The position numbers were made by a program, and so were the translations under genes. Shown piece by piece: positions 33,094-41,647 of a stretch of DNA of 64,000 bases. Every line of letters starts with the position of its first letter. Position 1 is the stretch's first letter. Origin of the DNA: Methanobrevibacter sp. (lineage in GTDB: Archaea; Methanobacteriota; Methanobacteria; Methanobacteriales; Methanobacteriaceae); assembly GCF_017406825.1 (NCBI RefSeq), contig NZ_JAFQXT010000027.1, forward strand, positions 1-64,000, read 5' to 3'. The notes under the pieces were generated by a model. It worked only from the letters and a program-made list of their open reading frames with translations, ran no database searches and was not told the DNA's origin.

Positions 33094-34185
33094 TTAATCG
33101 CTTACATCATAATCGTCAATCATATAGTATTCAAATTCCGGATATTTCTGTTTAATCTCATTTAATATTTTGTTTTTCACCTGTTCCCTATCTGCATCAA
33201 AGTCGACGATAATGTCGAAAGTGACAAGTTTTTGAGCTTCATAAACAATGAATCCATGTATCTCAAGCACTTCATCATATTTTGAAGCTATTTCATATAA
33301 ATCGTTGCGGATAGCGTTGTATTTATCATTTCTTGCATAGATTCCAACTGTTAAAATTATGGAGAACTCTTCAAAAATCTTTTGAGAAATCTGACGGGTC
33401 AGTTTATGGATTTCAAGAGCGGTCAAGGTGTCATCAACTTCAACATGCACGGACCCTTGCATGTCTTCAGGCCCGTAATTGTGAAGGCTCAAGTCATATG
33501 CCCCGTAAATTCCCGGAATTTCACATATTGCATCTTTGATTTTGCGGGAAAGCTCTGAGTCGACCCTTGCACCGATCATGCTGTCAAGAGTCTCTTTAAG
33601 CATATCAATACTTGCCTTGATGATAACGATTGATATGATTACTCCCAATATTCCCTCAAGGGAGATATGGAAAAATATGGAGATTATTGCCGCAACCAAT
33701 GTTGACAGTGATAGGATTGCATCGAAAAATGCATCGCTACCTGATGCAACAAGAGCCTGTGAATTGATATCCTCACCAACACGTTTAACGTATTGTCCCA
33801 AAACAAATTTGACAACTACCGCAACGGCAACGATGACAAGTGACACTGTAGTGTAATTTGTTACATCGGGATTGAATATCTTAGGCCATGATTCCATAAG
33901 TGCGGTTATACCTGCCCACAATACGATGGCTGCAATAATCACTGATGAGAAATATTCAATACGGCCATAACCATAAGGATGGTCCTTATCAGGTGCTTTT
34001 CCGGCCAATTTTGTTCCAATAATTGTAATGATGGATGATAAAGCATCAGTCAGGTTGTTGACTGCATCCAATGTAATCGCAATAGAATTTGTTACAATTC
34101 CAACCACTGCTTTGAAAGCAACAAGTATGAGATTGACAACAATGCCCACTATACTAGTTTTTACAATCTTTTCCTGTCGTGACAT
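33094..34185 (-). CDS. Cation diffusion facilitator (CDF) family metal exporter
   Basis: This 363-residue efflux protein has six predicted helices and the CDF signatures NSIAITLDAVNNLTDALSS (metal site in helix II) and DHPYGYGRIEYFSS, then a second site around SGSDAFFDAILS. CDF proteins export Zn, Fe or Mn by proton exchange. The C-terminal half carries the cytoplasmic ferredoxin-like dimer domain plus an extra segment of about 70 residues that ends in an acidic tail. In the metal site, Asn replaces some of the usual His/Asp, so the metal is uncertain. It diverges from the glutathione peroxidase gene. Confidence 0.92.
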   Translation of the reverse strand: MSRQEKIVKTSIVGIVVNLILVAFKAVVGIVTNSIAITLDAVNNLTDALSSIITIIGTKLAGKAPDKDHPYGYGRIEYFSSVIIAAIVLWAGITALMESWPKIFNPDVTNYTTVSLVIVAVAVVVKFVLGQYVKRVGEDINSQALVASGSDAFFDAILSLSTLVAAIISIFFHISLEGILGVIISIVIIKASIDMLKETLDSMIGARVDSELSRKIKDAICEIPGIYGAYDLSLHNYGPEDMQGSVHVEVDDTLTALEIHKLTRQISQKIFEEFSIILTVGIYARNDKYNAIRNDLYEIASKYDEVLEIHGFIVYEAQKLVTFDIIVDFDADREQVKNKILNEIKQKYPEFEYYMIDDYDVSD

Positions 34186-34276
34186 AATAATTAATATTGC
34201 GAGACATGATAATTAAAATTTTTTACAAAACTTTAAATATTTTCAATTTTAAACTAATCAAAAAGGAGGCATGTTA

Positions 34277-34816
34277 ATGTCAATATATGATTTTGAAGTT
34301 AAAGACGGTGATGGAAACCCAGTTTCACTATCACAATACAAAGACAAAGTACTATTAATAGTAAACTCAGCAACAAAATGCGGATTCACACCGCAATACA
34401 CAGAATTGAACGAAATTTACGCCGAATTCAACGAAAAAGGTTTTGAAATCCTTGATTTCCCATGCAACCAATTCGGAAAACAAGCCCCTGGAACAACTGA
34501 AGAAATCACAGAAGTCTGCAGATCAAAATGGCTGGTTCCATATACAATCTTTGACAAGATTGATGTAAATGGGGAAAACGCTTCTCCGCTATTCGAATAC
34601 CTAAAACAAGAACAGCCATTCACAGGTTTGACAGGTAAAGGTGCAGGTAAATTGAAGCTTGTTGTTAAAATGATGGATAAAAACTATAAAGACAACAACG
34701 ATATAAAATGGAACTTCACTAAATTTTTAGTTGACCGTGAAGGCAATGTTGTTCGCAGATTCGAACCGACCGAAGATTTGGCCGATGTAAAAGATGCTAT
34801 CAAAGCTCTTTTATAA
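34277..34816 (+). CDS. Glutathione peroxidase-family thiol peroxidase (Cys type)
   Basis: This 179-residue protein has a GPx fold with the catalytic Cys35 in NSATKCGFT, Gln in CNQFGKQAPG and Trp/Asn in KWNFTKFLVD, the usual tetrad. It has Cys where many homologues have selenocysteine. It most likely reduces peroxides using thioredoxin-like partners, since methanogens do not normally make glutathione. The start at 34277 is preferred because GGAGG (34264-34268) is 8 bp away; the ATG at 34271 is too close. Such genes are common in bacteria and scattered in gut methanogens, so bacterial origin is likely. Confidence 0.93.
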   Translation: MSIYDFEVKDGDGNPVSLSQYKDKVLLIVNSATKCGFTPQYTELNEIYAEFNEKGFEILDFPCNQFGKQAPGTTEEITEVCRSKWLVPYTIFDKIDVNGENASPLFEYLKQEQPFTGLTGKGAGKLKLVVKMMDKNYKDNNDIKWNFTKFLVDREGNVVRRFEPTEDLADVKDAIKALL

Positions 34817-34903
34817 CTTCTCTTTTTTTACTTTTCTATTTTTCTAAAATATTATTAACTATTAACTACAAACATTATATTACTTACATAAAGGTGCAAG
34901 TAA

Positions 34904-35332
34904 ATGTATAAAAAAATATTATTACCGACCGACGGTTCAACCTACGCTGATGAAGAAGTGGAAAGGGTTGAAAAGCTAATCGCCGATGACGGTGAAGTAA
35001 TTGTATTGTCCGTTGCAGGCAGATTAACTTCCAGTGCTTTTCAACCAAGGAGAAAAATAAAAAAAGTCAATGAAAAACTCAAAAAAGATGCTCAAAGATA
35101 CGTTGATCACATGGCATCTAAATTTGATGATGATGTGAATGTTAAAAAAATGGTTTTAACAGGTTTTCCTGCTGAGACAATTAAGAAAGTAACTGAAGAG
35201 GAAGGTGTTGATTTGATTATAATCTCATCATCCGGAAAAAGTGGAATCCATAAATTCGTGATTGGAAGCGTCGCTGAAAAGGTTCTTAAAGACAGTGAAG
35301 TTGACGTGCTGTTAGTTCATAATGATGAATAG
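34904..35332 (+). CDS. Universal stress protein (UspA family)
   Basis: This 142-residue protein starts MYKKILLPTDGSTYADEE and ends with the ATP-binding loop SSSGKSGIHKFVIGSVAEKVLK, typical of ATP-binding Usp proteins. Its role in archaea is a general stress response with no known partner. The ribosome binding site is AAGGTG. The next gene begins 9 bp on with its own GGTGG site, so they may be cotranscribed. Confidence 0.93.
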   Translation: MYKKILLPTDGSTYADEEVERVEKLIADDGEVIVLSVAGRLTSSAFQPRRKIKKVNEKLKKDAQRYVDHMASKFDDDVNVKKMVLTGFPAETIKKVTEEEGVDLIIISSSGKSGIHKFVIGSVAEKVLKDSEVDVLLVHNDE

Positions 35333-35340
35333 GTGGACAT

Positions 35341-35727
35341 ATGAAAGCTAAAACTTTATTGATTTTAATAATTGTGGCAATTCTGGTTATTGCAATGGGA
35401 GCATTCTTTTTCATCCAGTCCAATTCACACAACACAAAAGTAGAAATAATCAGCAATTCAACATTGAAGAATGGGGACACTGTTCAAGTTGTGTTAAAAG
35501 ACGAATATAGGAATGTATATCCCAATGAAAAGATTCACATCAAAATCCTTGATGATTCCGGCTGGGCGAATAACTATGATGTTGTCACCGACAATGAAGG
35601 TGAGGCATCAGTTGTATTAACCGCATTTGAAAACGGTAACTATACCATCCATACAAATTATAACGGAACATTATTCAACAAAGCGTATCACGGTGTAAAC
35701 GCATTGGTAATCGATGACGGTTACTAA
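35341..35727 (+). CDS. Membrane-anchored protein with single Ig-like domain
   Basis: This 128-residue protein has an N-terminal membrane helix (residues 5-24) and one Ig-like domain (about 35-122) of the type repeated in Methanobrevibacter adhesin-like proteins: VVLKDEYRNVYPNEKIHIKI, then VTDNEGEASVVL and ENGNYTIHTNYNG. It is a short version of such surface proteins and may be a fragment or a minor surface component. It lies downstream of uspA. Confidence 0.72.
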   Translation: MKAKTLLILIIVAILVIAMGAFFFIQSNSHNTKVEIISNSTLKNGDTVQVVLKDEYRNVYPNEKIHIKILDDSGWANNYDVVTDNEGEASVVLTAFENGNYTIHTNYNGTLFNKAYHGVNALVIDDGY

Positions 35728-35730
35728 CTC

Positions 35731-35745
35731 TTTTTTTCTTTTTTT
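35731..35745 (+). terminator. Poly-T terminator
   Basis: Two T runs, T7 and T7 separated by a single C, follow the Ig-like protein gene by 3 bp. They close the uspA operon before the surface-polymer locus. Confidence 0.55.
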
Positions 35746-35786
35746 CATTAAACAATTTTATATTATATGTTGAACATATTGTTCAA

Positions 35787-36677
35787 ATGATGAGGTTTTA
35801 TATCAAATTAATTATTGTAACAATTTTTTTACTTTTTCTCACATTCAGCTATGTGTCCGCCAATGAGGATATTCCTTCAAACGGTTTCAATAGCTCTGAA
35901 GATGTAAAACTTCATAATTTCACAGAATTGAATGCAGAAATTCAAAACTTTGCAGGTGATGTGTATACGTTAAATCATGACTATTGTTATGGGGCTAATG
36001 ATAGTTTGGTGATTATTGACAGGTCTATAACTATTAATGGTAATGCGCATCATTTAGATGCTAAAAATTCATCCTTATTTGAGATTAAAGCAGACAAAAA
36101 TATCTCCCTCATATTAAAGAATATCACTTTTAGCAATCATGCAAACATATTCAATATCAATTCATCTAACATAACCTGTTTTGACTGTTTATTTGAAAGC
36201 GATTATGATTCTATTGTATATGCATCACTGGAATTCCCCAGTAAGTCTTCTATCTATTATGGGGGCAAACCATCAAACTTGATTAAACAAGCTGCTTTAT
36301 CCATCGTTGGCAACTCTAAGGATATTGCAGCGGCCAAAAAAATTGCAGTGTGGATTAAAAGGAATATGGCATCTGAAAATAAAGCAGGTTTTTATCAAAG
36401 TCCAGATGATTCTCTAAAACGACTGAGAAGTAATTGCTGTTGTCGAAGCCTTTTGTTTTTGCAGATGTGTGAATCTATTGGTTTGACAAAGAATCATAAA
36501 TTCTATCTTGTTCATGTAGGGAATATTGTATTTGGGTCTAGACATTTCTTTGTAGTTGTAGATAACATTTGTGTAGATACCAGTTTAGTTAGCCCATGGG
36601 GTAGGGGAGGATTTTTTGGAAGGAATGTTTTTTCCATCACTGAGTATCCATATTTACCACTTCCCAAAGGATATTAA
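35787..36677 (+). CDS. Secreted transglutaminase-like cysteine peptidase with adhesin-like N-terminus
   Basis: This 296-residue protein has a signal sequence or anchor (residues 4-24). A region of about 120 residues follows with the INGNAHHLD / FEIKADKNISLIL / NITFSNH repeat style of parallel beta-helix adhesins. The C-terminal part is transglutaminase-like, with Cys in SNCCCRSLLF (217-219), His253 in SRHFFVV and Asp264 in CVDTS. This Cys-His-Asp set is also used by pseudomurein endoisopeptidases, so wall peptide cutting or cross-linking outside the cell is plausible. The triple Cys is odd. It starts the surface-polymer locus. Confidence 0.75.
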   Translation: MMRFYIKLIIVTIFLLFLTFSYVSANEDIPSNGFNSSEDVKLHNFTELNAEIQNFAGDVYTLNHDYCYGANDSLVIIDRSITINGNAHHLDAKNSSLFEIKADKNISLILKNITFSNHANIFNINSSNITCFDCLFESDYDSIVYASLEFPSKSSIYYGGKPSNLIKQAALSIVGNSKDIAAAKKIAVWIKRNMASENKAGFYQSPDDSLKRLRSNCCCRSLLFLQMCESIGLTKNHKFYLVHVGNIVFGSRHFFVVVDNICVDTSLVSPWGRGGFFGRNVFSITEYPYLPLPKGY

Positions 36678-36760
36678 AAATCTTGTTTTTGAGGAAAATC
36701 TTTTTATTGATTGGGATTAAATATAATAATGTATTTTTGATAGACTCGAGTAGGTTTTGT

Positions 36761-39445
36761 ATGATAATAAATGATGAATCGAAAAAGTATGATATAGATG
36801 AAAAGAAATTCTCAATAGTTATCACATTTCACAATAGTGAACATCATCTTGAAGAGGCTATTGAATCTGTATTAAATCAGGATATCGGTTTTAAGGAAAA
36901 TGTTCAGCTTATTTTAGTCGATGCCGCCAGTAATGATTTGTCTTTGCAGATTGCTTTGAAATATGAGAAGTTATATCCTGAAAATATATTGATTCTAACT
37001 CAAACTTTTGACAATATCCCTCTAGGTCGTAATCTAGCAAAAAAATATGTCAGAGGCAAATATGTCAACTTCTTTGAAAGCTTTGATAAATTGGGTCCTA
37101 CTTGCCTGACCAAACTTGATGAGACATTTTCTAAAAAGGATGTCAATATCCTCAGATTACCTATCTGCACTTTTACAAATGAGGGAATGACTCCCAGAGC
37201 ATATATAAATAAAGGAATTATAGACTTGAATGAAAATCCCGATTTATATTTGACAGAAATCTTTTCTTCATTTTTCAGATTTGAGGCAATTGAAGATTTG
37301 GAATTTGATTCAAGGATTGAAACATCACATGAACTTAAATTTATGTCTCAAGTTTTATTGAAGGATAATAGGTTTATGTTATTGGATTTTGAGGATTATT
37401 ATTATTTCAGAAAGCGATTCGTTTTAAATCCGGAAATCAAGCTGGAAAAGAGATATTATGCAAAAAATATTAATTATCTAATAAACGATTTGATTAACTA
37501 TTCATTACAAAAATATGGTGAAATACCATATTTCTTAAAATTCATTCTTATTAAGACAATTGTTTCTTTATCAAAGGACAATGATGTGGTTAATATTTTG
37601 GAAGATGATTTCGATGACTTTTTCGTAATGTTAAAAAACATTTTACATAAATTCACAAATCATGAAATAATTGAAATCTGCGATTATCCTTCAAATTCAG
37701 GGTTTTTCATTGCCATAAAAAATGAAGACATCACTATTGACCACATTAAGGAAAATGTTCCCAGTGACTTATTAAAATTAAAATTCGGCAAAAATGATGT
37801 TAACCTGTTGTCTAATGATGTCGTTATTGATGATTTGGCTTCACGCTCAATATTTCTTGACTTTGTAAATATGAGAGATGGTGTGTTGTCATTTTCAGGT
37901 TTTCTAAAGAGTAATTTTAATAAGGAAAATATTTCCGTAACTGCGGTTAAGGAATATAAAAACAAGGAAGTTGAACTGATTAATGCAACATTCTATGACT
38001 ATCCGACACGTTCAACATCAACAATGTTAGGATATAACTGGGAATATGTGTATAATTTTGATTTGGTTGTTCCTACAAGAAACGAAAAGGAAGTTTCAAG
38101 TATTAGACTGCTTGTAAATTTTACCTATGATAATAAGAAAATATCATTAGAATGCCCTATTACTTTTAGAAAATACTGCAACATGTCATATACAAGCCAT
38201 TACTATGTTAAGGAAAATAGGATAGTCATGTTCAACGGCAGATTCAATATAATGCCTTATTCCTATTTGAAAATGGCCAAATATGAAATCAGAGGTCTGA
38301 TAAAATTATTGATGGATCATGATTTCTTCTTCAAGCAGGCACTCTTTTTTAGGGTGTGTCATTTATTTTTATATCCTTATATGAGACATAAGGAGATATG
38401 GATTATAATGGACAGGAAAAATGTTGCTGATGATAATGCGGAACATTTTTATAAATATGCGATACAGCAGGACGATGGAATCAAAAAGTTTTTCGCAATT
38501 TATGAGGATAGTCCGGATTATTCAAGATTACAAGAAGCCTATGGCAATGTTTTGCCGTTTGAATCAATCAAACATAGGTTTTATTATACATTTGCAGATA
38601 AGATTATTTCATCACAGGGTTCTGAATTCTATTTGAATCCATTTAGAAACAGAAGATATTATCTGACTGCAGGAATTTCCAACATTGACTTTTATTTCTT
38701 GCAGCACGGTATCATAAAGGACAACATGTCTTCATGGCTTAGAAAGTATGACAGAAACCCTAAATTGATAGTGACTTCCACCGAACTGGAGTATAAATCA
38801 TTATTCGATGAGGGTTACAATTATGGCGATAAGGTAATTCAGCTTTTAGGTCTGCCTAGATATGATAATTTAAACAATAAAGGTTATAGAAAACAGATTG
38901 TTATCATGCCTTCCTGGAGAAATTTCATCACTGATGAAAAAAGCCTGCTGGAATCGGAATATTTCCACAGATTCAATTCATTAATCAACAACGAACGATT
39001 AATTAAACATGCGAAAGAGAATGGTTATGATATAATATTCAAGCCTCATCCCGAATTGGTAAGGTATCTTGATTTATTCGATGAAAATGATTATGTACAT
39101 ATTGACCAGTTGAAGAAATATCAGGAGATATTCAATGAATCTGCAGCTTTGGTGACAGATTACTCTTCTATATTCTTTGATTTTTCATACCTTAAAAAAC
39201 CGTTGATATACTACCAATACGGAAACGATTATCACTATGATTCCGAAAATGGATATTTCCAGTATGAGACAATGGGATTCGGTCCTGTAATAAAGGATGA
39301 GGATGAACTGGTCGATAAACTGATTGAATATATGGAAAATGATTGCATAATGGAAGACAAATATAAACAAAGGGTCGATGACTTCTTCAAATATAATGAT
39401 CACAATAATTCAAAGAGATGTTATGATTGGATTCATGAACATTAA
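36761..39445 (+). CDS. GT2 glycosyltransferase fused to TagB/TagF-like glycerophosphotransferase
   Basis: The ATG at 36761 is preferred over TTG at 36683, giving 894 residues. The N-terminal GT2 domain shows FSIVITFHNSEHHLEEAIES and VLNQDIGF with QLILVDAASND, but lacks a clear DxD. A beta-rich middle domain contains MLGYNWEYVYNFDLVVP. The C-terminal 400 residues match the Glyphos_transf family: RKNVADDNAEHFYKY, FYFLQHGIIKDNMS, FKPHPEL, VTDYSSIFFDFSYLKKP. In bacteria TagB/TagF transfer glycerol phosphate to build teichoic acid, and this layout resembles bacterial TagF-like fusions. The protein should act at the inner membrane face. Confidence 0.88.
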   Translation: MIINDESKKYDIDEKKFSIVITFHNSEHHLEEAIESVLNQDIGFKENVQLILVDAASNDLSLQIALKYEKLYPENILILTQTFDNIPLGRNLAKKYVRGKYVNFFESFDKLGPTCLTKLDETFSKKDVNILRLPICTFTNEGMTPRAYINKGIIDLNENPDLYLTEIFSSFFRFEAIEDLEFDSRIETSHELKFMSQVLLKDNRFMLLDFEDYYYFRKRFVLNPEIKLEKRYYAKNINYLINDLINYSLQKYGEIPYFLKFILIKTIVSLSKDNDVVNILEDDFDDFFVMLKNILHKFTNHEIIEICDYPSNSGFFIAIKNEDITIDHIKENVPSDLLKLKFGKNDVNLLSNDVVIDDLASRSIFLDFVNMRDGVLSFSGFLKSNFNKENISVTAVKEYKNKEVELINATFYDYPTRSTSTMLGYNWEYVYNFDLVVPTRNEKEVSSIRLLVNFTYDNKKISLECPITFRKYCNMSYTSHYYVKENRIVMFNGRFNIMPYSYLKMAKYEIRGLIKLLMDHDFFFKQALFFRVCHLFLYPYMRHKEIWIIMDRKNVADDNAEHFYKYAIQQDDGIKKFFAIYEDSPDYSRLQEAYGNVLPFESIKHRFYYTFADKIISSQGSEFYLNPFRNRRYYLTAGISNIDFYFLQHGIIKDNMSSWLRKYDRNPKLIVTSTELEYKSLFDEGYNYGDKVIQLLGLPRYDNLNNKGYRKQIVIMPSWRNFITDEKSLLESEYFHRFNSLINNERLIKHAKENGYDIIFKPHPELVRYLDLFDENDYVHIDQLKKYQEIFNESAALVTDYSSIFFDFSYLKKPLIYYQYGNDYHYDSENGYFQYETMGFGPVIKDEDELVDKLIEYMENDCIMEDKYKQRVDDFFKYNDHNNSKRCYDWIHEH

Positions 39446-39466
39446 ACTGATGTAAGGTTGAATAAA

Positions 39467-40552
39467 ATGGCTGATGTGAAGACTAAAAAGAGGATAATAT
39501 ACCTGGATTATTTGAGGGTTCTTGCGATTTTCGGCGTATTGCTTAATCACATTTCCGCAAATTGGGAAGGTGGAGAGTTAATAAATAGCTCCATAGCTTT
39601 ATTATATAACTCTTTTGGAAGAATTGGAGTCCCTCTTTTCTTGATGTTAACTGGTGTTCTTCTATTAAACAATAAACTGCCAATCAAGGATTTCATTAAA
39701 CGCAGATATCCGAGGGTCATCATTCCGTTCCTATTTTGGATGACATTGCTGATTCTATACATGTTATTTGTTCTTAATCCTTCTTTGCTTAATGAAAACA
39801 TACTTGAATTTGCAATTGTGCATTATTTATCCGATAGATGGTATGTCTGGATGATTTTAGGTGTTTATTTAATTATTCCAATCATTGCAAGCTTTATTAA
39901 AGGCACAAAAATGGAAGGCGTTAAATATTTCCTGATAATATGGCTTATTACAACTGCATTAATCACATTATCTATGGTATTTGATTTTTCACTTCATTAT
40001 CTGGATTTAGTGATATTTTCAGGCCCGATTGGATATCTGATGTTGGGATACTATCTCCATAATAAAGAGATAAGCATGTCTCCTAAAAAGGTTGTCAGCA
40101 TTTCATTATTTGTGTTTATCCTTTTTACAGTAATTAAAACATTCATTTTAAGTCAGGATGTTGTTGATCCGTATGCATTCAGATATTTTATCTTCACAAT
40201 GAAAAGCAGATTGGAGATTGACACTGTAAGCATTGTTCAGGTTGCCGCTTTGTTCTTAATCGTAAAATATATGCCTAAGGTGACATCAGGCATTTATCAA
40301 AAAATCACAAAGTTCTGCAATAAGGAAAAAGTCTTATTGCTGATTATTTCAATAAGTCAAGCCAGTTATGGAATATATTTGAATCATTATTTCATTACAA
40401 ATACACTTAAGACATATCATTTCCCATTTGCAAGCTTGCCTTCAATAATATTTGTGCCGTTGTTGGCAATCATCGTTTTATTATTGGCATATGCCATAAT
40501 AATGGTTTTAAACAGAGTTCCGGTTATCAATAAATTAACAGGATATCATTGA
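39467..40552 (+). CDS. Acyltransferase-3 family membrane protein
   Basis: With ATG at 39467 (upstream TAAGGTTG) the protein has 361 residues and about ten hydrophobic helices. The start IIYLDYLRVLAIFGVLLNH carries the Arg and His typical of the OafA/acyltransferase-3 family. RRYPRVIIPFLFW follows, as in the family pattern. Such enzymes move acyl groups onto sugars of surface polymers across the membrane. It is the first of three related genes in a row (39467, 40563, 41648). Confidence 0.88.
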   Translation: MADVKTKKRIIYLDYLRVLAIFGVLLNHISANWEGGELINSSIALLYNSFGRIGVPLFLMLTGVLLLNNKLPIKDFIKRRYPRVIIPFLFWMTLLILYMLFVLNPSLLNENILEFAIVHYLSDRWYVWMILGVYLIIPIIASFIKGTKMEGVKYFLIIWLITTALITLSMVFDFSLHYLDLVIFSGPIGYLMLGYYLHNKEISMSPKKVVSISLFVFILFTVIKTFILSQDVVDPYAFRYFIFTMKSRLEIDTVSIVQVAALFLIVKYMPKVTSGIYQKITKFCNKEKVLLLIISISQASYGIYLNHYFITNTLKTYHFPFASLPSIIFVPLLAIIVLLLAYAIIMVLNRVPVINKLTGYH

Positions 40553-40562
40553 GGTATAAAAC

Positions 40563-41549
40563 ATGAACATAAAGAATGATTATATTAATAAAATTAATGT
40601 ATTGGCTTTAATTTTTGTTTCGATATATTGCATATCAGTCATTGGATATGATATGGAATCATCCCATAAACTGATATATGTTTTAACCCGTCTCATAACT
40701 AATCTGGCGTTTCCTCTCCTGTTGATGACATTTGGTTCAGTAATGTTAACTAAAAAGGAAAATCCTTTAGAATTTGTAAAGGATACATATAAGCTTTTAT
40801 TGCCTCCGTTTATACTTTGGAATATTATTTTGGGAATTCTGATTATATACTATAACGGATTCCATTTGTTTGCAACAACAATAACCCATATCAATTGGTT
40901 TATATGGATTGTAATGTCAAATGTGTTGGTTGTTCCGATATTAAGCGAATTTATAAATTTCGAAAAGGAAAACGGAATCAAATACATATTGGCATTGTTC
41001 ATTTTCTCAAGTATTTTATGGTCTTTAAGCGTTCAGTTTGATTTCAGCTTGTATTACATTGACCTGGTATTCTTTGCCCAACCTTTATGTTTCATGGTAT
41101 TAGGTTATTATTTGGATAACAAGGATTTCAAATATTCTTCCAATAAGATTTTTATCATTAGTTTAATTATATTATTAATCACTCTGTTTATCCGAGTCTT
41201 ATTGATAATAAATGGAATTGCCGAATGGAATAGCTATTTCACACAAATCTTCGGCACAACTTTACAGATAAGCATTGATCCGTTTACAATCATTGAAGCT
41301 TCAGCAATATTCTTAATGATTAAATCCTTCGATGGTTTTCTTAACAACAATTCTCTTATAAATTTCTATTCCAAAAAGACATTCTCGATAATTTTGGCTT
41401 TGGGCATTTTTGCATTCATTTTATCGAAATTAACGTTTTCAGTAAGTTGGATTATCTTAACAGTTCTTTCAACAATTTTATTCATGATACTTATAGGAGT
41501 TTTATTTTTTGTTTTAGAAAAAATTCCTTTTTTGGATAGGTTTTTCTAA
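40563..41549 (+). CDS. Degenerate acyltransferase-3-like membrane protein
   Basis: This 328-residue polytopic protein lines up with its neighbours (DYINKINVLALIFVSIYC against LDYLRVLAIFGVLLNH), but the conserved Arg is replaced by Asn and the catalytic His by Cys. A KDTYKLLLPPFILWNI stretch matches RRYPRVIIPFLFWMT, and FAQPLCFMVLGYYLDN matches FSGPIGYLMLGYYLHN. It has probably lost enzyme activity or changed function, perhaps as a partner of an active copy. The ribosome binding site is GAGGT. It lies 10 bp after the first copy. Confidence 0.8.
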   Translation: MNIKNDYINKINVLALIFVSIYCISVIGYDMESSHKLIYVLTRLITNLAFPLLLMTFGSVMLTKKENPLEFVKDTYKLLLPPFILWNIILGILIIYYNGFHLFATTITHINWFIWIVMSNVLVVPILSEFINFEKENGIKYILALFIFSSILWSLSVQFDFSLYYIDLVFFAQPLCFMVLGYYLDNKDFKYSSNKIFIISLIILLITLFIRVLLIINGIAEWNSYFTQIFGTTLQISIDPFTIIEASAIFLMIKSFDGFLNNNSLINFYSKKTFSIILALGIFAFILSKLTFSVSWIILTVLSTILFMILIGVLFFVLEKIPFLDRFF

Positions 41550-41592
41550 TTTAATATAATTTTATTTATTTTTTCTTTATTTTACCATAAGT

Positions 41593-41645
41593 TTTATATA
41601 CTTTTGAAAATATAAGTGATTTTAATAATTATTGGGATTAAATAT
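41593..41645 (+). promoter_or_regulatory. Promoter of the third acyltransferase gene
   Basis: TATA box TTTATATA lies at 41593-41600, about 50 bp before the ATG. The leader ends in ATTGGGATTAAATAT (41631-41645), and the same 15 bases occur at 36710-36724 before the GT2-TagB/F fusion gene. Confidence 0.45.
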
Positions 41646-41647
41646 TT

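Noticed and set aside
34271-34276. Upstream ATG of glutathione peroxidase
   Set aside because: It lies 2 bp after GGAGG, too close for initiation; the ATG at 34277 has proper spacing and matches the family start.
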